Shown: piece after piece, positions 23,331 to 34,410 of the stretch
Position numbering within the stretch: position 1 is the stretch's first letter
Layout of the letters: each line of letters begins with the position of its first letter
Assembly (NCBI GenBank): GCA_963678675.1
Contig: OY783199.1
Coordinates: forward strand, 14,950,232-15,014,231
Origin: Xiphydria camelus
Lineage: Eukaryota; Arthropoda; Insecta; Hymenoptera; Xiphydriidae
Direction of reading: 5' to 3'
DNA: 64,000 bases
Notes under the pieces: model-generated
What the model was told of the DNA's origin: nothing
Seen by the model: the letters and a program-made list of their open reading frames with translations, nothing else
The model's database searches: none
Made by a program: the position numbers and the translations under genes

Positions 23331-24380
23331 TCTTCTATACTATCACACAAGTTCCAATTTATACACCGACATATCAAATGTGAAGTGTACATTAGACTGA
23401 TTAAAAAAAGGCTTTTTTAATTCATTCTCTTGGCGGGTACTTAAAACGTTAGTATTTAATGTAACTTTGAATATATCGCCGGGTGCACATTCTCACTCAA
23501 TATTTAGTGGTGTCTCAATCGCTTTTTCTGATTTCCATTTGAATAACACGGTCCCATTATAGGGGAATCAATTGCACAATTTATTCCCCCGTGATTACCA
23601 TTTAATTTTATTTAATAATTAAAAATAATATTTCTTTACGTCAATTACACCTAAAACTCAATTTTCCTAATTTTTTACGGGGAAATTTTGTTACCGTAGA
23701 AGGAATTAACACTAAACCAATGATTCAACAATTTCATCGTGTTATTCAAATGGAAATCAGAAAAAGCGATTGACACACTCCAAAATATTGAGTGATAATG
23801 TGCACCCGGCGACATATTCAAAGTTACATTAAATACTAACGTTTTAAGTGCCCGCCAAAAGAATTAGTGAAAAAAGCGTTTTTTTAAATCAATCTAGTGT
23901 ACATGTACCTCAATTCTATTTCATTTCTTCTCCGTCTCTGGGCAGGCACATTATTACGGTAGTACAGCTGTACAGCCTTATTCAGCCTTATCTCTCTAAT
24001 CGGCATCAGTGATTCCTCATTGACCGTTGTTACACTAGAGACAAAGAAAAGATGAAATTGAAGTGAGGTACATGTACACTTCACATTTGACAGGTCGGTG
24101 TATAAATTGGAACTTGTGATAGTACGGAAGAGGGAATATATCGGTAAAGAAAAAAATTATTAAAATTATTATTTTTTTCTTTACCGATATATTCCCTCTT
24201 CCGTACTATCACAAGTTCCAATTTATACACCGACCTGTCAAATGTGAAGTGTACATGTACCTCACTTCTATTTCATATTTTCTTTGTCTCTAGTGTAACA
24301 ACGGTCAATGAGGAATCACTGATGCCGATTAGAGAGATAAGGCTGAATAAGGCTGTACAGCTGTACTACCGTAATTATTT
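23331..24380. repeat. Palindromic repeat unit with internal MITE
   Basis: Sequence 23958-24152 is the reverse complement of 24172-24375, meeting around an AT-rich centre at 24160. A further copy in the right-arm orientation starts at 23331 and is interrupted by the MITE at 23393-23896. Shared landmarks are ATATTCCCTCTTC, AATTTATACACCGAC and AATGTGAAGTGTACAT. Confidence 0.6.
23393..23896. mobile_element. hAT-like MITE with 8-bp target duplication
   Basis: This 504-bp element has about 165-bp inverted ends beginning TAGACTGATT. GTGTACAT flanks it at 23385-23392 and 23897-23904. The uninterrupted paralogue at 24245-24275 reads straight through GAAGTGTACATGTACCTC, confirming insertion. The 8-bp duplication fits hAT, although the terminal bases are not the usual CA. 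Confidence 0.75.
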
Positions 24381-24836
24381 ACTTGATTATTGTACCTAAT
24401 TCAATTCCGTCGTATCTGCTATTCTTCTGCCACGAATTTCCCAGATAGAAAAGTATGCCATAGGATTAGTGCAGTACGGCCATTCTAGAAAAAGTGAAAC
24501 CAATCATTAAGATTTTCAGATAATGTAAATAGGCAATCTAACATCTAATATGATTCAAGAGATGCTTCATAATAAAGAAAACACGGAAATTGATTCGAAA
24601 ATTTCAGTTTACCGCTTCTTTTCAAGTGCAATCTGCAGTACCGGCAAAAACGCCGACGGCAGCGCATTGTCGTGCCATCATTGTGAGCCCTGTTTCGAGC
24701 CGATTATATGCGCATATGACTTTTTTGAGGTTAGATAACTAAATAAGTTGTTTTGTTCTTTGAGCGACCTGAATTTCATCTAGAACGATGAGTTTATTGA
24801 AATGTTACGACGTGAAGAACCTTTTGTTGTTTCAAC

Positions 24837-24850
24837 GTCACCTCCGTTAC
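24837..24850 (+). repeat. Subterminal motif GTCACCTCCGTTAC, copy 1
   Basis: Upstream of the transposase. Copy 2 is inverted at 24991-25004. Possible transposase-binding site. Confidence 0.6.
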
Positions 24851-24990
24851 CCACAAATGACTAAAGTTTGAATAACCTCGATGTATTCACTTGTAAAGAT
24901 TGGCGATTTCGGAAACAAAGTTAGACGATGACAAAGTACAACCAGTATTTTCTCCCTAATTTTATTTGATGTATTTCGGAAGAAAACTAG

Positions 24991-25004
24991 GTAACGGAGG
25001 TGAC
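24991..25004 (-). repeat. Subterminal motif GTCACCTCCGTTAC, copy 2
   Basis: Perfect copy in reverse orientation, 90 bases before the transposase ATG. Confidence 0.6.
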
Positions 25005-25093
25005 ATGAAATGAGATCGGATAGTTAACGTCTCACTTGCCATCAATGGCACTTCTTCAAAAAATATTTTAAACTCGTCCTATTTTGACAGATC

Positions 25094-27241
25094 ATGCCTC
25101 CAACTTCCAAAAGAGAATTGATGGCCAAATCTTGGAAGAAACAAAAACAGGATGCTGACAAATGGGAGGAGTATAAAAAAAAAAGAAAGAGAACGAAAAA
25201 AGTAGCTTATTACAAAAAAAAAGCAACTATGACTGAAGCGGATCTGTTAGATCTAAGAAGATATAATAATAAAAAGCAACATAAATCTCGACAATTAAAC
25301 AAAATGGCTAATATAGCCTTATCCCAAAGTCCTACTAGAAAAAGGGGTTCGTACAAATGCCCTCAAAGTTTTGGAAAAGCTGTTAGTAAGGTCACTGCTG
25401 CACTTCCAAGAAGCGCAAGTAAACGAAAAGCCGTAGTAAATGAATTGGTAAAAAGGACAAGCGATCCAGAAACCTGGTTTAAATTCAAGAATCTCTCCAA
25501 TCCTGGCCTTCCGAAGGAAAATGAAACAAGAGCTTTGGTTGAAAAATTTTTTTATAACGATAATGTAAGTCGTCAAGCTCCAGGAAAGCGTGATGTCAAA
25601 TCGATAAAAAATAACGAAATCGGAAAGCGAGAACGCATTCCAGTACGTCATATGCTAATGAATATCAGCGACGCGTATTATGAGTTTATAAAGGAAAATC
25701 CTGATGTGAAAGTTTCCTTAGCGTATTTCTATTCATTTCGGCCTAAATGCGTTCTTCCCGCAACTCAAACACCACATAATGTTTGTGTATGTAAATGTCA
25801 TTGTAATTTTTCGTTTGCTGTCGAATCAGTTCACACTTGTTGCGAAGAATTTCCATTTTCATACAAAGAATTACTGACCTCCATGTGCTGCGACGAAACA
25901 CTCGAAAATTGTATGTTCAACGATTGCCCGAATTGCAAATACGACGTGAAAATTTTGTTGCCAAAGAATGTAGATCTCCAGATGCATGTTACGACAAAGA
26001 AATGGAAAATTGTTGATGGATTTTTTCAAATTGCAGAGGAAAAACGTACGGTTCAAGATGTTGTTTCAGAATTGAATGTCGATCTTCCTGGCTTTAAAAA
26101 ACATTGTTTTGTGAAAAGAATTCAATCCCGATATTTTGAGACGTGTAAAAATGAAAAAAAATGTTGAAGTAGCAGTAGTCCAGGTTGACTTTTCTGAAAA
26201 TGCAACTTTGACAGCTCAGAATCAAATTCAGAGTGCTCATTGGAAGCAGCGTCAAGTCACGATATTTACTTGTTGCATATGGAATAATGATAAAGTTGAC
26301 TCTGTCGCTATCATCAGTGACGATTTAAGTCACTCAAAAAATTCGGTCTGGACATTCCTAAAAGTTATTGCGACACACATTAAGCACTTCATGCCAAATG
26401 TGAATCGTCTGATTCTTTTTTCGGACAATGCAGCAAGTCAATTTAGAAGTAAATATACCATCTCAAATTTGTGTTATTTACAAGATGATCTCGATTTTTC
26501 CTCCATTGAATGGAATACGTTCGCTGCTTCCCATGGCAAAGAAGCTGTCGATGGCGTTGGTACTGCTCTGAAAAATCTTATTTGGACTAAGGTAAAATCT
26601 GAACATTTAAATATCAATTCTGTTGTAGAGTATTACGAAAATGCTAAGAAATACTGCAAGAAAGTCACTGTTTTCTTCGTGCTAGAAAATGATGTTAAAG
26701 AGAATGAAAATTTTCTAAATATGAGATGGGAAAAGGTTTCAGAAGTAAAGTCTGTGACTGCGAAGCATAGAAAAATCGGTCTCACTTCGTTCCATTCTTT
26801 TAAAAGATTCGATAAATATCATATTCTTGCTGCGGAAACGGCAGAATCTGAATTGTATAAGATAAAAGTTTTTGAATATGGATTGTACGAGCAAGAACAT
26901 ATGCAATCTGATTCTGAGCCAAATATGCCAGAATTTTTTTGTCAAAATCAAATATTGGTCCAAATACACATGTTCTTGTTGAAATTCAGAGCAAAAGAGG
27001 TAAGATTCACAGATATGTAGCCGTCTGTCAAGAATCTGTTTCACCCGAGCATGGAAAAGTTCTTATTGTAATGATGAAAGCGTGCAATGCGGCGAAGACA
27101 ACTTTTAGATTAGACAGTAAGAACACGAAAAACATTCATTTTGAACAAATTCAAAAAATTTTGCCGTTGCCTATAAAGAAAACGCATAGCAGACGCACTT
27201 TTTATGAATTTGATATTGCTATCGAAGAAGTGAACGGATAA
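25094..27241 (+). pseudogene. Sola-like transposase with two homopolymer frameshifts
   Basis: About 715 codons in three frame segments: 25094-26167, about 26136-27020 and 26939-27241. The N-terminus is Lys/Arg-rich and probably binds DNA. A Cys-rich block (VCVCKCHC, then MCCDETLENCMFNDCPNC) follows near residues 235-285. The RNase H-like core shows VQVDFSENATL, then LFSDNAASQFRSKY, then FAASHGKEAVDGVGTAL, which I read as the acidic catalytic residues. Frame changes coincide with an A8 run near 26155 and a T7 run at 26934-26940; neither side shows other decay. Loss may therefore be recent, or an artefact of the assembly. Family name is inferred from motif style and the 4-bp target duplication. 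Confidence 0.7.
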
Positions 27242-27414
27242 AAATAGTCAATCTTGTATTTTTTAATTTTTCTCCAAAAAAAATGTTATTTATCTCCTTC
27301 ATATTTTTGGTTTACGTAATAATATTATTATCAAGTTTAATACTGTTTAAAAGCATCATTATCTATCCATTATAACGATCTCAAATACAAATAATGTAAA
27401 AATCAATCGCACGT

Positions 27415-27449
27415 GTCACCTCCGTTACTTTCCTTGTCACCTCCGTTAC
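27415..27449 (+). repeat. Subterminal motif GTCACCTCCGTTAC, copies 3 and 4
   Basis: Two perfect copies 21 bases apart (27415-27428 and 27436-27449), downstream of the transposase stop. Confidence 0.6.
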
Positions 27450-27622
27450 TATAAACAACAATTTTTTGAATGAAAATGAAGAATTAGTTAGCCATTATGA
27501 GAATGTCAATTTATTCTGCATGTCAATAATAAATGCTAAAAAAAAAAGTAGCTCGAAATCGTTGCTGAAATCGCAGAAATCTCAAAATTACAAAAGCAAG
27601 TCGAGAATTTAGTATCGTGCGC

Positions 27623-27805
27623 GTCACCTCCGTTACCATGTTTGAAAAATGCATTTGTGCATGATTCATTTTTTTGCCCTAAGAAATCATCATAATTTCT
27701 TTTATCAGCCCAAAATCGAAATAAGCAACTTGATCGCGTGCAAAAATAATAATTTCAATTATACTTTTTTCATGATTTTGAGCGTCAAAGTGTCACCTCC
27801 GTTAC
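27623..27805 (+). repeat. Subterminal motif GTCACCTCCGTTAC, copies 5 and 6
   Basis: Copies at 27623-27636 and 27792-27805. The last nearly abuts the right terminal inverted repeat. Confidence 0.6.
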
Positions 27806-27822
27806 TTTAGAATGGCCGAGTA

Positions 27823-28500
27823 CCGCCAATACAGTAGACTCGCGGTTATCCAAGTCCCAGTTAACCGAGGCTCCGGATTAATTGAGGGCTCTCTCCTGAC
27901 TCCCAGCGACTCCTGTGCCGATGTTGCTGAAACATCGCTGCTTCCAAGAGAGGCAAAAAATTAACTCAAAAATCCATCAAAGACTTCTTTGTAAGATAAA
28001 ATACATATGTAAGTAAATATAAAACTGTATAATGTACCTTTTGGATTTTTCTTCGTCATCCACTAGCAATTTAAAAGAACTTCGGATTATCAGAGTTTTA
28101 TTTTTAACTGAGGTACCCTCAGTCCCGATTACCTTGGATAATCGAGAATCTACTGCATACCGCCAAAGTTGATGCAGATCTTGCCGAAGCACGTCGTGTC
28201 GGTAGAACCTGACATTTCTACCGTGGCATTGTACAGCAATTCTAGAGATTTTAAATTAGAGGCAAACTGCATATATACTGTCAGTACAGGAAGACGGTTT
28301 ATTACCAGAACGCTGTGCAGCTATACTACCGTAATAATGTGGAAAAGTGTGCCATAGGATTAGTGCAGTGCCGCCAAGACCGCCAATATATCGCCAAAGT
28401 TGATGCAGACCTTGTCGAAGCACGTCGTATCGGTAGAACCTGATATTTCTACGGTGGCATTGTACTGCAATTCTGGAGGAACTTTTCTATCTGGATCTGT
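27823..28500. repeat. Imperfect direct repeats containing the Sola-like empty site
   Basis: AAAGTTGATGCAG, CGAAGCACGTCGT and GGTAGAACCTGA occur in order at about 28157-28210 and 28395-28445. The intervening part includes the phrase GCCATAGGATTAGTGCAGTG at 28351, which also flanks the left end of the Sola-like element. The transposon therefore landed in one unit of this repeat family. Confidence 0.6.
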
Positions 28501-28964
28501 TAAACGTGCCTCTGAAATATAATATAATATTATAAGGTAAAAAATACAGTGGAAAGAAACAATTATTAGCGAGTACTAATAACCAATAAACTTCATATAC
28601 CTTCGATACAAGCATGTAGAGAGTGCTGTATTTTTTAAAACCTCTTTCCCAGGCACTTCTTTAGCAGTCGTGAATCCCTTTGGAGGGTCGTGAATCCCTG
28701 GGCAGGCACATTATTATGACGCTGAAAACCAAAATAGAATAACCACAAAGATGTGTCCAAAGATTTTACCAAAATGAGGTTAAAACGATCAATTAGGAAT
28801 TACTTATCTGATGGAACTTCTTCTGAGATACGGATGTCTCCTTTCCTACTCTTGATGCACAATCAACCAGGGAAAAAGCACTGCTTCCGTTCACTATTTT
28901 GATTCTTTGAAAAAGACGGCAAACGATTATTGAACTATACGGAGCGTCTGTCACATTTATCACT
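28501..28964. other. AT-rich non-coding DNA
   Basis: No coding region recognised. A direct repeat of TCGTGAATCCCT occurs near 28667 and 28688. Confidence 0.35.
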
Positions 28965-29762
28965 ATTGGGACCGCTATTTACCGATGGCGGCGCTCGCGG
29001 CGCTGCGGAAACATGGCGGATATTGGGCGTGCAGCACGCCACGTACTTCAAATTCCAGCAACCGGTAGTATACAGTTGATCCGAATGAATTAATTTAACT
29101 GTTTGTGAAAATAAATGTCTACCTATATCTCGTTCTAAAAATGCTCATTTTTTTAAAACTTGGAGCAAGTTAACACTTCAAGTACCTACGTACCAATCCG
29201 AAACGCCAATATCGGCCATGTTTTTTATATCGATAATTCATTAGCTTCGACTGTAATGTACACTTTGAAAATTATTGTTTACTTACTCCAGTATATATTT
29301 AAAAAATGTAATAAAAAAATATTTAATTTAAATAGTACTATCAGAGTTATTGGGTCAATCCGTATTTTAATTTTACAAGACCGGCGAAAGTTGCTAAATA
29401 AGAATAGTACTAGTTAAAATTTATCACACAATCTATAATTATTTATTAGGGTCTTGTAACGGCCGAACCGTTGCAATATATTTCAATATAATTTATAAAT
29501 ATTTCAGAATTACTTCCATGTTAAAATGCATGATTTTATCATTTATATAAGTACAACAAATAATTTGATAGGACATGCCTTAGAAACGCCCGTTCAAGCC
29601 CCGATCAGATATTAGGGACGCTTAAAATGAATGCGGTATGCGGTGCTTGACTCTTTTACCTACCGGTCGACGGAATTTGAAGTTCGCGGCGTGCTGTACG
29701 CCAATATCCGCCATGTTTCCGTAGCGCCGCGAGCGCCGCCATCGGTAATAAACGATCCCAAT
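28965..29762. mobile_element. Inverted-repeat element with GC-rich ends
   Basis: The left arm (28965-29066) reads ATTGGGACCG then TTACCGATGGCGGCGCTCG; the right arm (29651-29762) is its imperfect complement. Inner blocks also pair (GGCGGATATTGG, AAATTCCAGCAACCGG). The AT-rich centre has no coding region. No target duplication is seen, and the right arm abuts a GC-rich repeat. Confidence 0.5.
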
Positions 29763-30075
29763 AAGCTATCAGGGCATGCCTTAGAAGCGCCCGGTCGGGC
29801 CCCGATCGGGTACGCCCGGTAGGGCATGCCCTAGAAGCGCCCGGCCGGGCCCCGATGCTACATCGGGCAAGCCCGATCGCATTTCTACTCGGGGAGATAT
29901 CGTCGATTTTATGGGGGAAAATATAATTTTTTCGACATAAAATCGCCGATTTCTTATATTTCCTTTGAGATGTCGACCTAATAACCGTGCTTTTCGTAAT
30001 CAGCGCAAAAAAATACATAAGATAGGGCAGTCGAGCGACCGATTCTAGAGATCTCGATTTTTGGCAAAATGTCAA
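29763..30075. repeat. GC-rich and hairpin repeat block, copy 2
   Basis: CCCGGTCGGGCCCCGATCGG-like words precede GATATCGTCGATTTTATGGG and GTCGAGCGACCGATTC. These are the same two components, in the same adjacency, as at 21990-22530. Confidence 0.5.
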
Positions 30076-30716
30076 GTGTATGTAATCAGGATGTAATATT
30101 CATTTAGATAATTATTACCTCACAAATAATTAGATATTTCATCGAATTAAACATTTCTTCCTATTGACTCCTTTCAGTTCTTCTCCCAATTACTCGAGTT
30201 ATTCACAGCCAATGACTGCGGCAATTTGTCGTTTCAAATACTTTTTTTTTTCGAACCAATTCGACCTTTTATCAGTGCAGCCTTAGCTTTTCGTTCCATT
30301 TCTCCACGTACGCGGCTTTGAGTCTTCCACACGCATTGCGACGTCGTCGTTGCCGCCTTCTCTCGCGTATTCAACTCGCCTTGAAAGCCGCAATTAAAAA
30401 GCTCCGTTGGCTCCAAGAGCCGCAATCTTCTTTTCAGCTCGTGAAAAAAAGGTTCTATTTTAAGTCTCCGCCTGAGACGAGGAAATTGCAACGAGTTAAT
30501 AGCGCACGCTATTTATATACGCGCTTTCAGAAAAATCCGCTCTCGAAGCCGGACGAAAAGGGCGTATCATCCGAGCGTTTCTCTCGACGTTTACAAGCGC
30601 ATAATACCTATCCTTCGCTGATTTTGTATACAGGATGTTATACGGGTCGTCTTCATAAACAGAACCCGATGCTCAGGTGGAAGCCTCTCGCGTTACCTCT
30701 TAATCGTGCTCATAGG
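30076..30716. other. Non-coding DNA, partly CpG-rich
   Basis: Long overlapping frames on both strands at 30230-30800 lack recognisable domains. Nothing is supported. Confidence 0.35.
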
Positions 30717-30718
30717 TA

Positions 30719-30923
30719 CACTGAGAAAAGAATTCCTAATCACAACCTCTCGAGCGGCCAACTAGATATACAGTTATCTCAACAAGTATATAGTTTAAGT
30801 GTCTGAAATTTAGTTGAGATAACTTAGCTGCTTCAACTAAATATTTGTCCAAGTATAACTATATATTTAGTCGAACGTCCATAATTTCAAAATTTAGTTG
30901 AATTAAATGATTTTTCTTCTCAG
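30719..30923. mobile_element. Possible CACTGAGAAAA MITE
   Basis: The left end, TA then CACTGAGAAAAG, resembles the TA-target MITEs at 39796 and 51782. The best right end is TTCTTCTCAGTG near 30923, but it is not followed by TA. Inner words ATTTAGTTGA and TCAACTAA recur in opposite orientation. Confidence 0.35.
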
Positions 30924-31908
30924 TGGAGTTAACATAATACTTCCACCGTTTTTCTGATAAACATTTTTGTTGAAACAAACCAACTCGGATTGATTTAGCA
31001 GAGCAGTGAAGTTGAATTGATTTCCATCTGTCGACAAAATGAATTTTATTGAATGAAACGACAAAAATTTAGTTATTCTAACTATATACAGTCCGATCGA
31101 AGACACATTGGTCAGTTTAACAAAATTTAACTTTAAACCTCAAATAATTTGGTTGAAATGACATTTTTTTCAGAATACCGTACGATTTAATATTATGTAA
31201 AATATTTCGGTCAGCTCGCGTGGTCGGTGATAGGCACCGTTCGCATATACATATATATACACATGCCGCAATTAAGAAGCGGAAAATTAATTAGAACGAG
31301 GAATAGGACAACGGTATTCCGTTCTTTTCGAAGTATTTCTTAAAAAGTAAATACGTCCGTCTCTTCTTCTATCCCCGCGAACAACGCACTTCCTCGTTCT
31401 CCTCCCTCCTCTTCGCGTTTCCCGCGAAGGAGAGCTGGCCCTCGCGTCGTCTTGAAAGTTTTTCACGTGCCAAAGAAAGGTGGTATATCTCGCACGCGCC
31501 CATGCGTCTCGTTACGAGTCCCTCGCTCTCCGTGCGCGCGGACGCATATTTGCCTTTTGAGACTTAATTAGTCTTAATTATCGTCGTTTGAAGCGTCTAC
31601 GCCCCGCGACGAGCAAATTGTCCTTCGCGGCTATCGAATCGCGCTAAGAGCTCGAGCGTAGGATACGAGAGAATCGTCTTTTAATGGATTACCCAGTCGT
31701 ACACGATGATACAGCGTTTTATCTCGACGTAAAATCAACTAATTCGCGGGCAAGTGGCCCGGTTCTACCTCCCCTCGTTCCGGCTCTTATCGAATCGCTC
31801 GAAATTTATCGACGGATTATACTGTTCGTCTCTCTTCCTGCCTCCTTTACGAGTTAAACAGATTTGAGGTCGACTCACTGTCGCAGCATCCCGACGTACG
31901 GTTCTTTA
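30924..31908. other. Non-coding DNA, CpG-rich from 31200
   Basis: Pyrimidine-rich and CpG-rich tracts without supported coding regions. Could be host regulatory sequence. Confidence 0.35.
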
Positions 31909-31909
31909 C

Positions 31910-32216
31910 ACTGAAATAAATAATAGCTATAGTGTCAAAGAGAAAGTCTTGAATCAGAAACATATGAAAAAAAAAAAAGTTTTTTTTAAGAATACAATTT
32001 CTTGGTCGAAAGATATAATTATATTCTTGATTCAAGAATACCTTCGTTGAAGCAAGAAATTTTTCCTGTGCGAGGAAAAACAATTTACTCTAGCCTATAT
32101 CAAGTATTTTCTCACACGAAGAAAATCATGACTCGGTCGTAGAATTATATCATGCTTTTGATCGAAGAAAACATTTTTTTTTGCAAAAACAATTATTTCT
32201 CTCAGAATAATCCTTT
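31910..32216. mobile_element. Degraded inverted-repeat element, family J copy 1
   Basis: The ends (GAAATAAATAATAGC, and AATTATTTCTCTCAG) pair imperfectly, with inner words CTTGATTCAAG and ATCGAAGAAAA. It resembles 35229-35517 in order and content, suggesting one old MITE family. Confidence 0.45.
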
Positions 32217-33115
32217 ACAGGATAGATGAATGTAGTTTTTTTTAAATATTTTTTTCTTCGACAGGAATTTTAGAAGATTTCAGCGTCGAGTTCTAAATTC
32301 ACACCCAACTCCCGTACAATTGATAAATACCGCTCTTCGAGAGATATACATATATGCATATACGTCTTTCTCATACGTTCACACGCACGCGGGTTTTATG
32401 CAGACGTACGTCGTGTGTTATCTTCGTAAACGGCAGCTCTTCATTCCCACGGCCGGCAACGGGATTAGCTCGCTTTGTAATAATTACGCAATTTGTGCGA
32501 ACGCTCCTCCGGGGCACGTGGGAGACGCTAAATCCCGCTAGTTAATTCAACGGTGACTTATCCACGGCGCTTCAACGTCCGCTCGAGATGACGACGGTAT
32601 CGTACCTACATATCCATAACTCATACTTACACGCGTCACCTGTGCGTATGGCATAAAGAGCGGGTATACGTATCCTCGAGCTACTCTTCGAGATCTTAAC
32701 TCCCGCATGAAAATATCTTACGCATTGCCGGCTGTCGCCTGCAACCATCCTTTATGCGCGCGATGCACGTCCGTTGTAAGCCTTTCCGACGGAATAATCC
32801 TTTTCGCATCAACGTCTCGCGTGCGTGACGTCGGCGCGGCGCTGCGGTATTTTCCAAAGAACCGCCGCCTCGCACGTGCGCGACTAGCCGATACATTAGG
32901 AACTCCTGCGGAATTGTGCGAGAAAATATGACGGAAAAAAATAAATTGCAATATTTACAAAGTTTATGGTAAATTTTGGGAAAAGGCTGATTACAATTTT
33001 GATAAGAATTATAGCAACTCTTAAAACTCCGTACAAATTTTAGTAAAAGTATAGTTATCGTGTCAATAAATTGGCCTTGTCGCGAAATTCATAATACCAC
33101 AAACTTTGTAAATGC
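32217..33115. other. CpG-rich non-coding DNA
   Basis: No gene is supported. Short Arg/Ala-rich frames occur on both strands over the same bases at 32700-32950. Confidence 0.35.
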
Positions 33116-33304
33116 TACACGGAAAGAAAAAATCCAGAAATTGTCTAGGGAAAGTTCAAGAAAAATTACCGTGCTGTCCCTGAATCGTGGTGCAAACGTC
33201 CAGACCAAGAAAAAGTGGTGCGCATGCACCTGGAAAATTCTGGTACTCTAGCACGGTAAAATTTCTGTAAAAAAGAAAGACTAGTGCGCATGCGTTGTTC
33301 TTAC

Positions 33305-33440
33305 TAACAAGGAGAGGCTGCTAAGAGACATCTTAGAAGTAGAAACAGGAAAAAAAGAGAGGTGTAGGTAGGCCGCGGTTAGACTACATATCGCAAATCG
33401 TTGAGGATGTAGTTTGTTGAAAATACAGGGAAATGAAAAA
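33305..33440 (+). pseudogene. Decayed LINE 3' fragment
   Basis: This resembles the C-terminal coding stretch of the LINE at 10695-11118, in opposite orientation (GCTAAGAGACATCTTAGAAG, then GTAGGCCGCGGTTAGACTAC). Several indels and substitutions destroy the frame. Confidence 0.6.
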
Positions 33441-33592
33441 GACTAGCTGAGCTGTCTTGGGGTAGCGCGCTGTTAGCGACTGTCTCGCTAAAAGTCTGGA
33501 AACAAACTGCCTCTCGTACGCCTTCAAGCCTCAGACGTACCCTCGGCAAAGGGTAGGTATCAAGGTTAGATACTTTCTCTTTACTCTCGGGT

Positions 33593-33699
33593 CAGGGCCG
33601 TTTCTAGATGATGAGGCCTTTTGGCACCCCATAGCTAGTGCGCCTTCGTGCGCGCATTCGTGCGTGGCACGAAATGGCCCCTCGTTAGACGCGGCCCTG
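33593..33699. mobile_element. hAT-type MITE, CAGGGCCG ends, copy 1
   Basis: 107 bp from CAGGGCCG to CGGCCCTG. The flanks TCTCGGGT and TCTCGCGT agree at 7 of 8 positions, an aged 8-bp duplication typical of hAT. Related copy at 43835-43970. Confidence 0.75.
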
Positions 33700-34139
33700 T
33701 CTCGCGTAGCGGGGCAAACGAACAGGCCCGAATGGCCATTCGGCAACAATCGGCAGTGATTTTCTGCGACAGCACCGGAAAAACTCCGGTGCTAGCACCC
33801 GAAAATTTCTTGATTTTCTCATAATATTTAACAGAAAATCAAGAAAAAGTATTTCGCAGCACGAAAAAATTTCTAAGTCACGGAAATTTTACTGTGCTGT
33901 TCAAAAATTTTTGTTCTGCAGTGCAGTAAAAATTCTAGCATGTACAGTAATTATTCCAGTGTAACTGTGAATTTTTCCTTCGTTCACCAAGAAAAATCCC
34001 AGAAAGTGCCGCTTGCACCACGATTACAGTGCCAAGCACGGTAATTTTTCCTGATTTTTTCTTTCCGTGTATGATCTATTTTTTTCCGTGTTACACAATA
34101 CATACTCAGAATACTACCTACCAAAGATCGAAAACGCCA

Positions 34140-34410
34140 CACGCAGAAAAGAATTAGTCGGATCTACTATTAGTAATTATTAATTAATCGCGGTGTCGCT
34201 AGTAATTATTTATAATATTTACATCAATGAAATCTCTTTTCACATTAATTAGATATAGTTATTTTCCTTGCAATCACGTGCTATTCACATGATCGTAAAA
34301 AAGAGATATTTAAAGATGGATTAAAAGATTTCATTGATACATTTATATAATTACTTGCGACCCTTCAAGTAATTTTCAGTAGACCGAACTAATTACTTTT
34401 CTCTGCGCAG
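34140..34410. mobile_element. MITE, family I copy 1
   Basis: The ends CGCAGAAAAGAATTAGTCGG with ATCTACT pair with AGTAGACCGAACTAATT then TTTCTCTGCG. Middle words (GCAATCACG, CACATGATCGTA) recur in the copy at 40139-40388. Confidence 0.6.

Larger units (their letters stand above)
24477..27818 (+). mobile_element. Sola-like DNA transposon (4-bp target duplication)
   Basis: The ends share CGGCCATTCTA in inverted orientation and are flanked by AGTA (24473-24476, 27819-27822). A paralogous site without the element lies at 28351-28376 (GCCATAGGATTAGTGCAGTG, then CCGCCA). Six copies of GTCACCTCCGTTAC bracket the single gene. Length is 3,342 bp. The 4-bp duplication and the style of transposase suggest Sola; the superfamily is my inference. 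Confidence 0.7.
33118..34069. mobile_element. TA-target MITE, CACGGAAAG ends, with nested fragments
   Basis: The ends CACGGAAAGAAAAAATC and GATTTTTTCTTTCCGTG are perfect inverted matches flanked by TA (33116-33117, 34070-34071). The interior repeats the CACGGTAA and AAAATTTCTGT theme in both orientations. It contains a LINE fragment and a hAT-type MITE. Confidence 0.7.
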
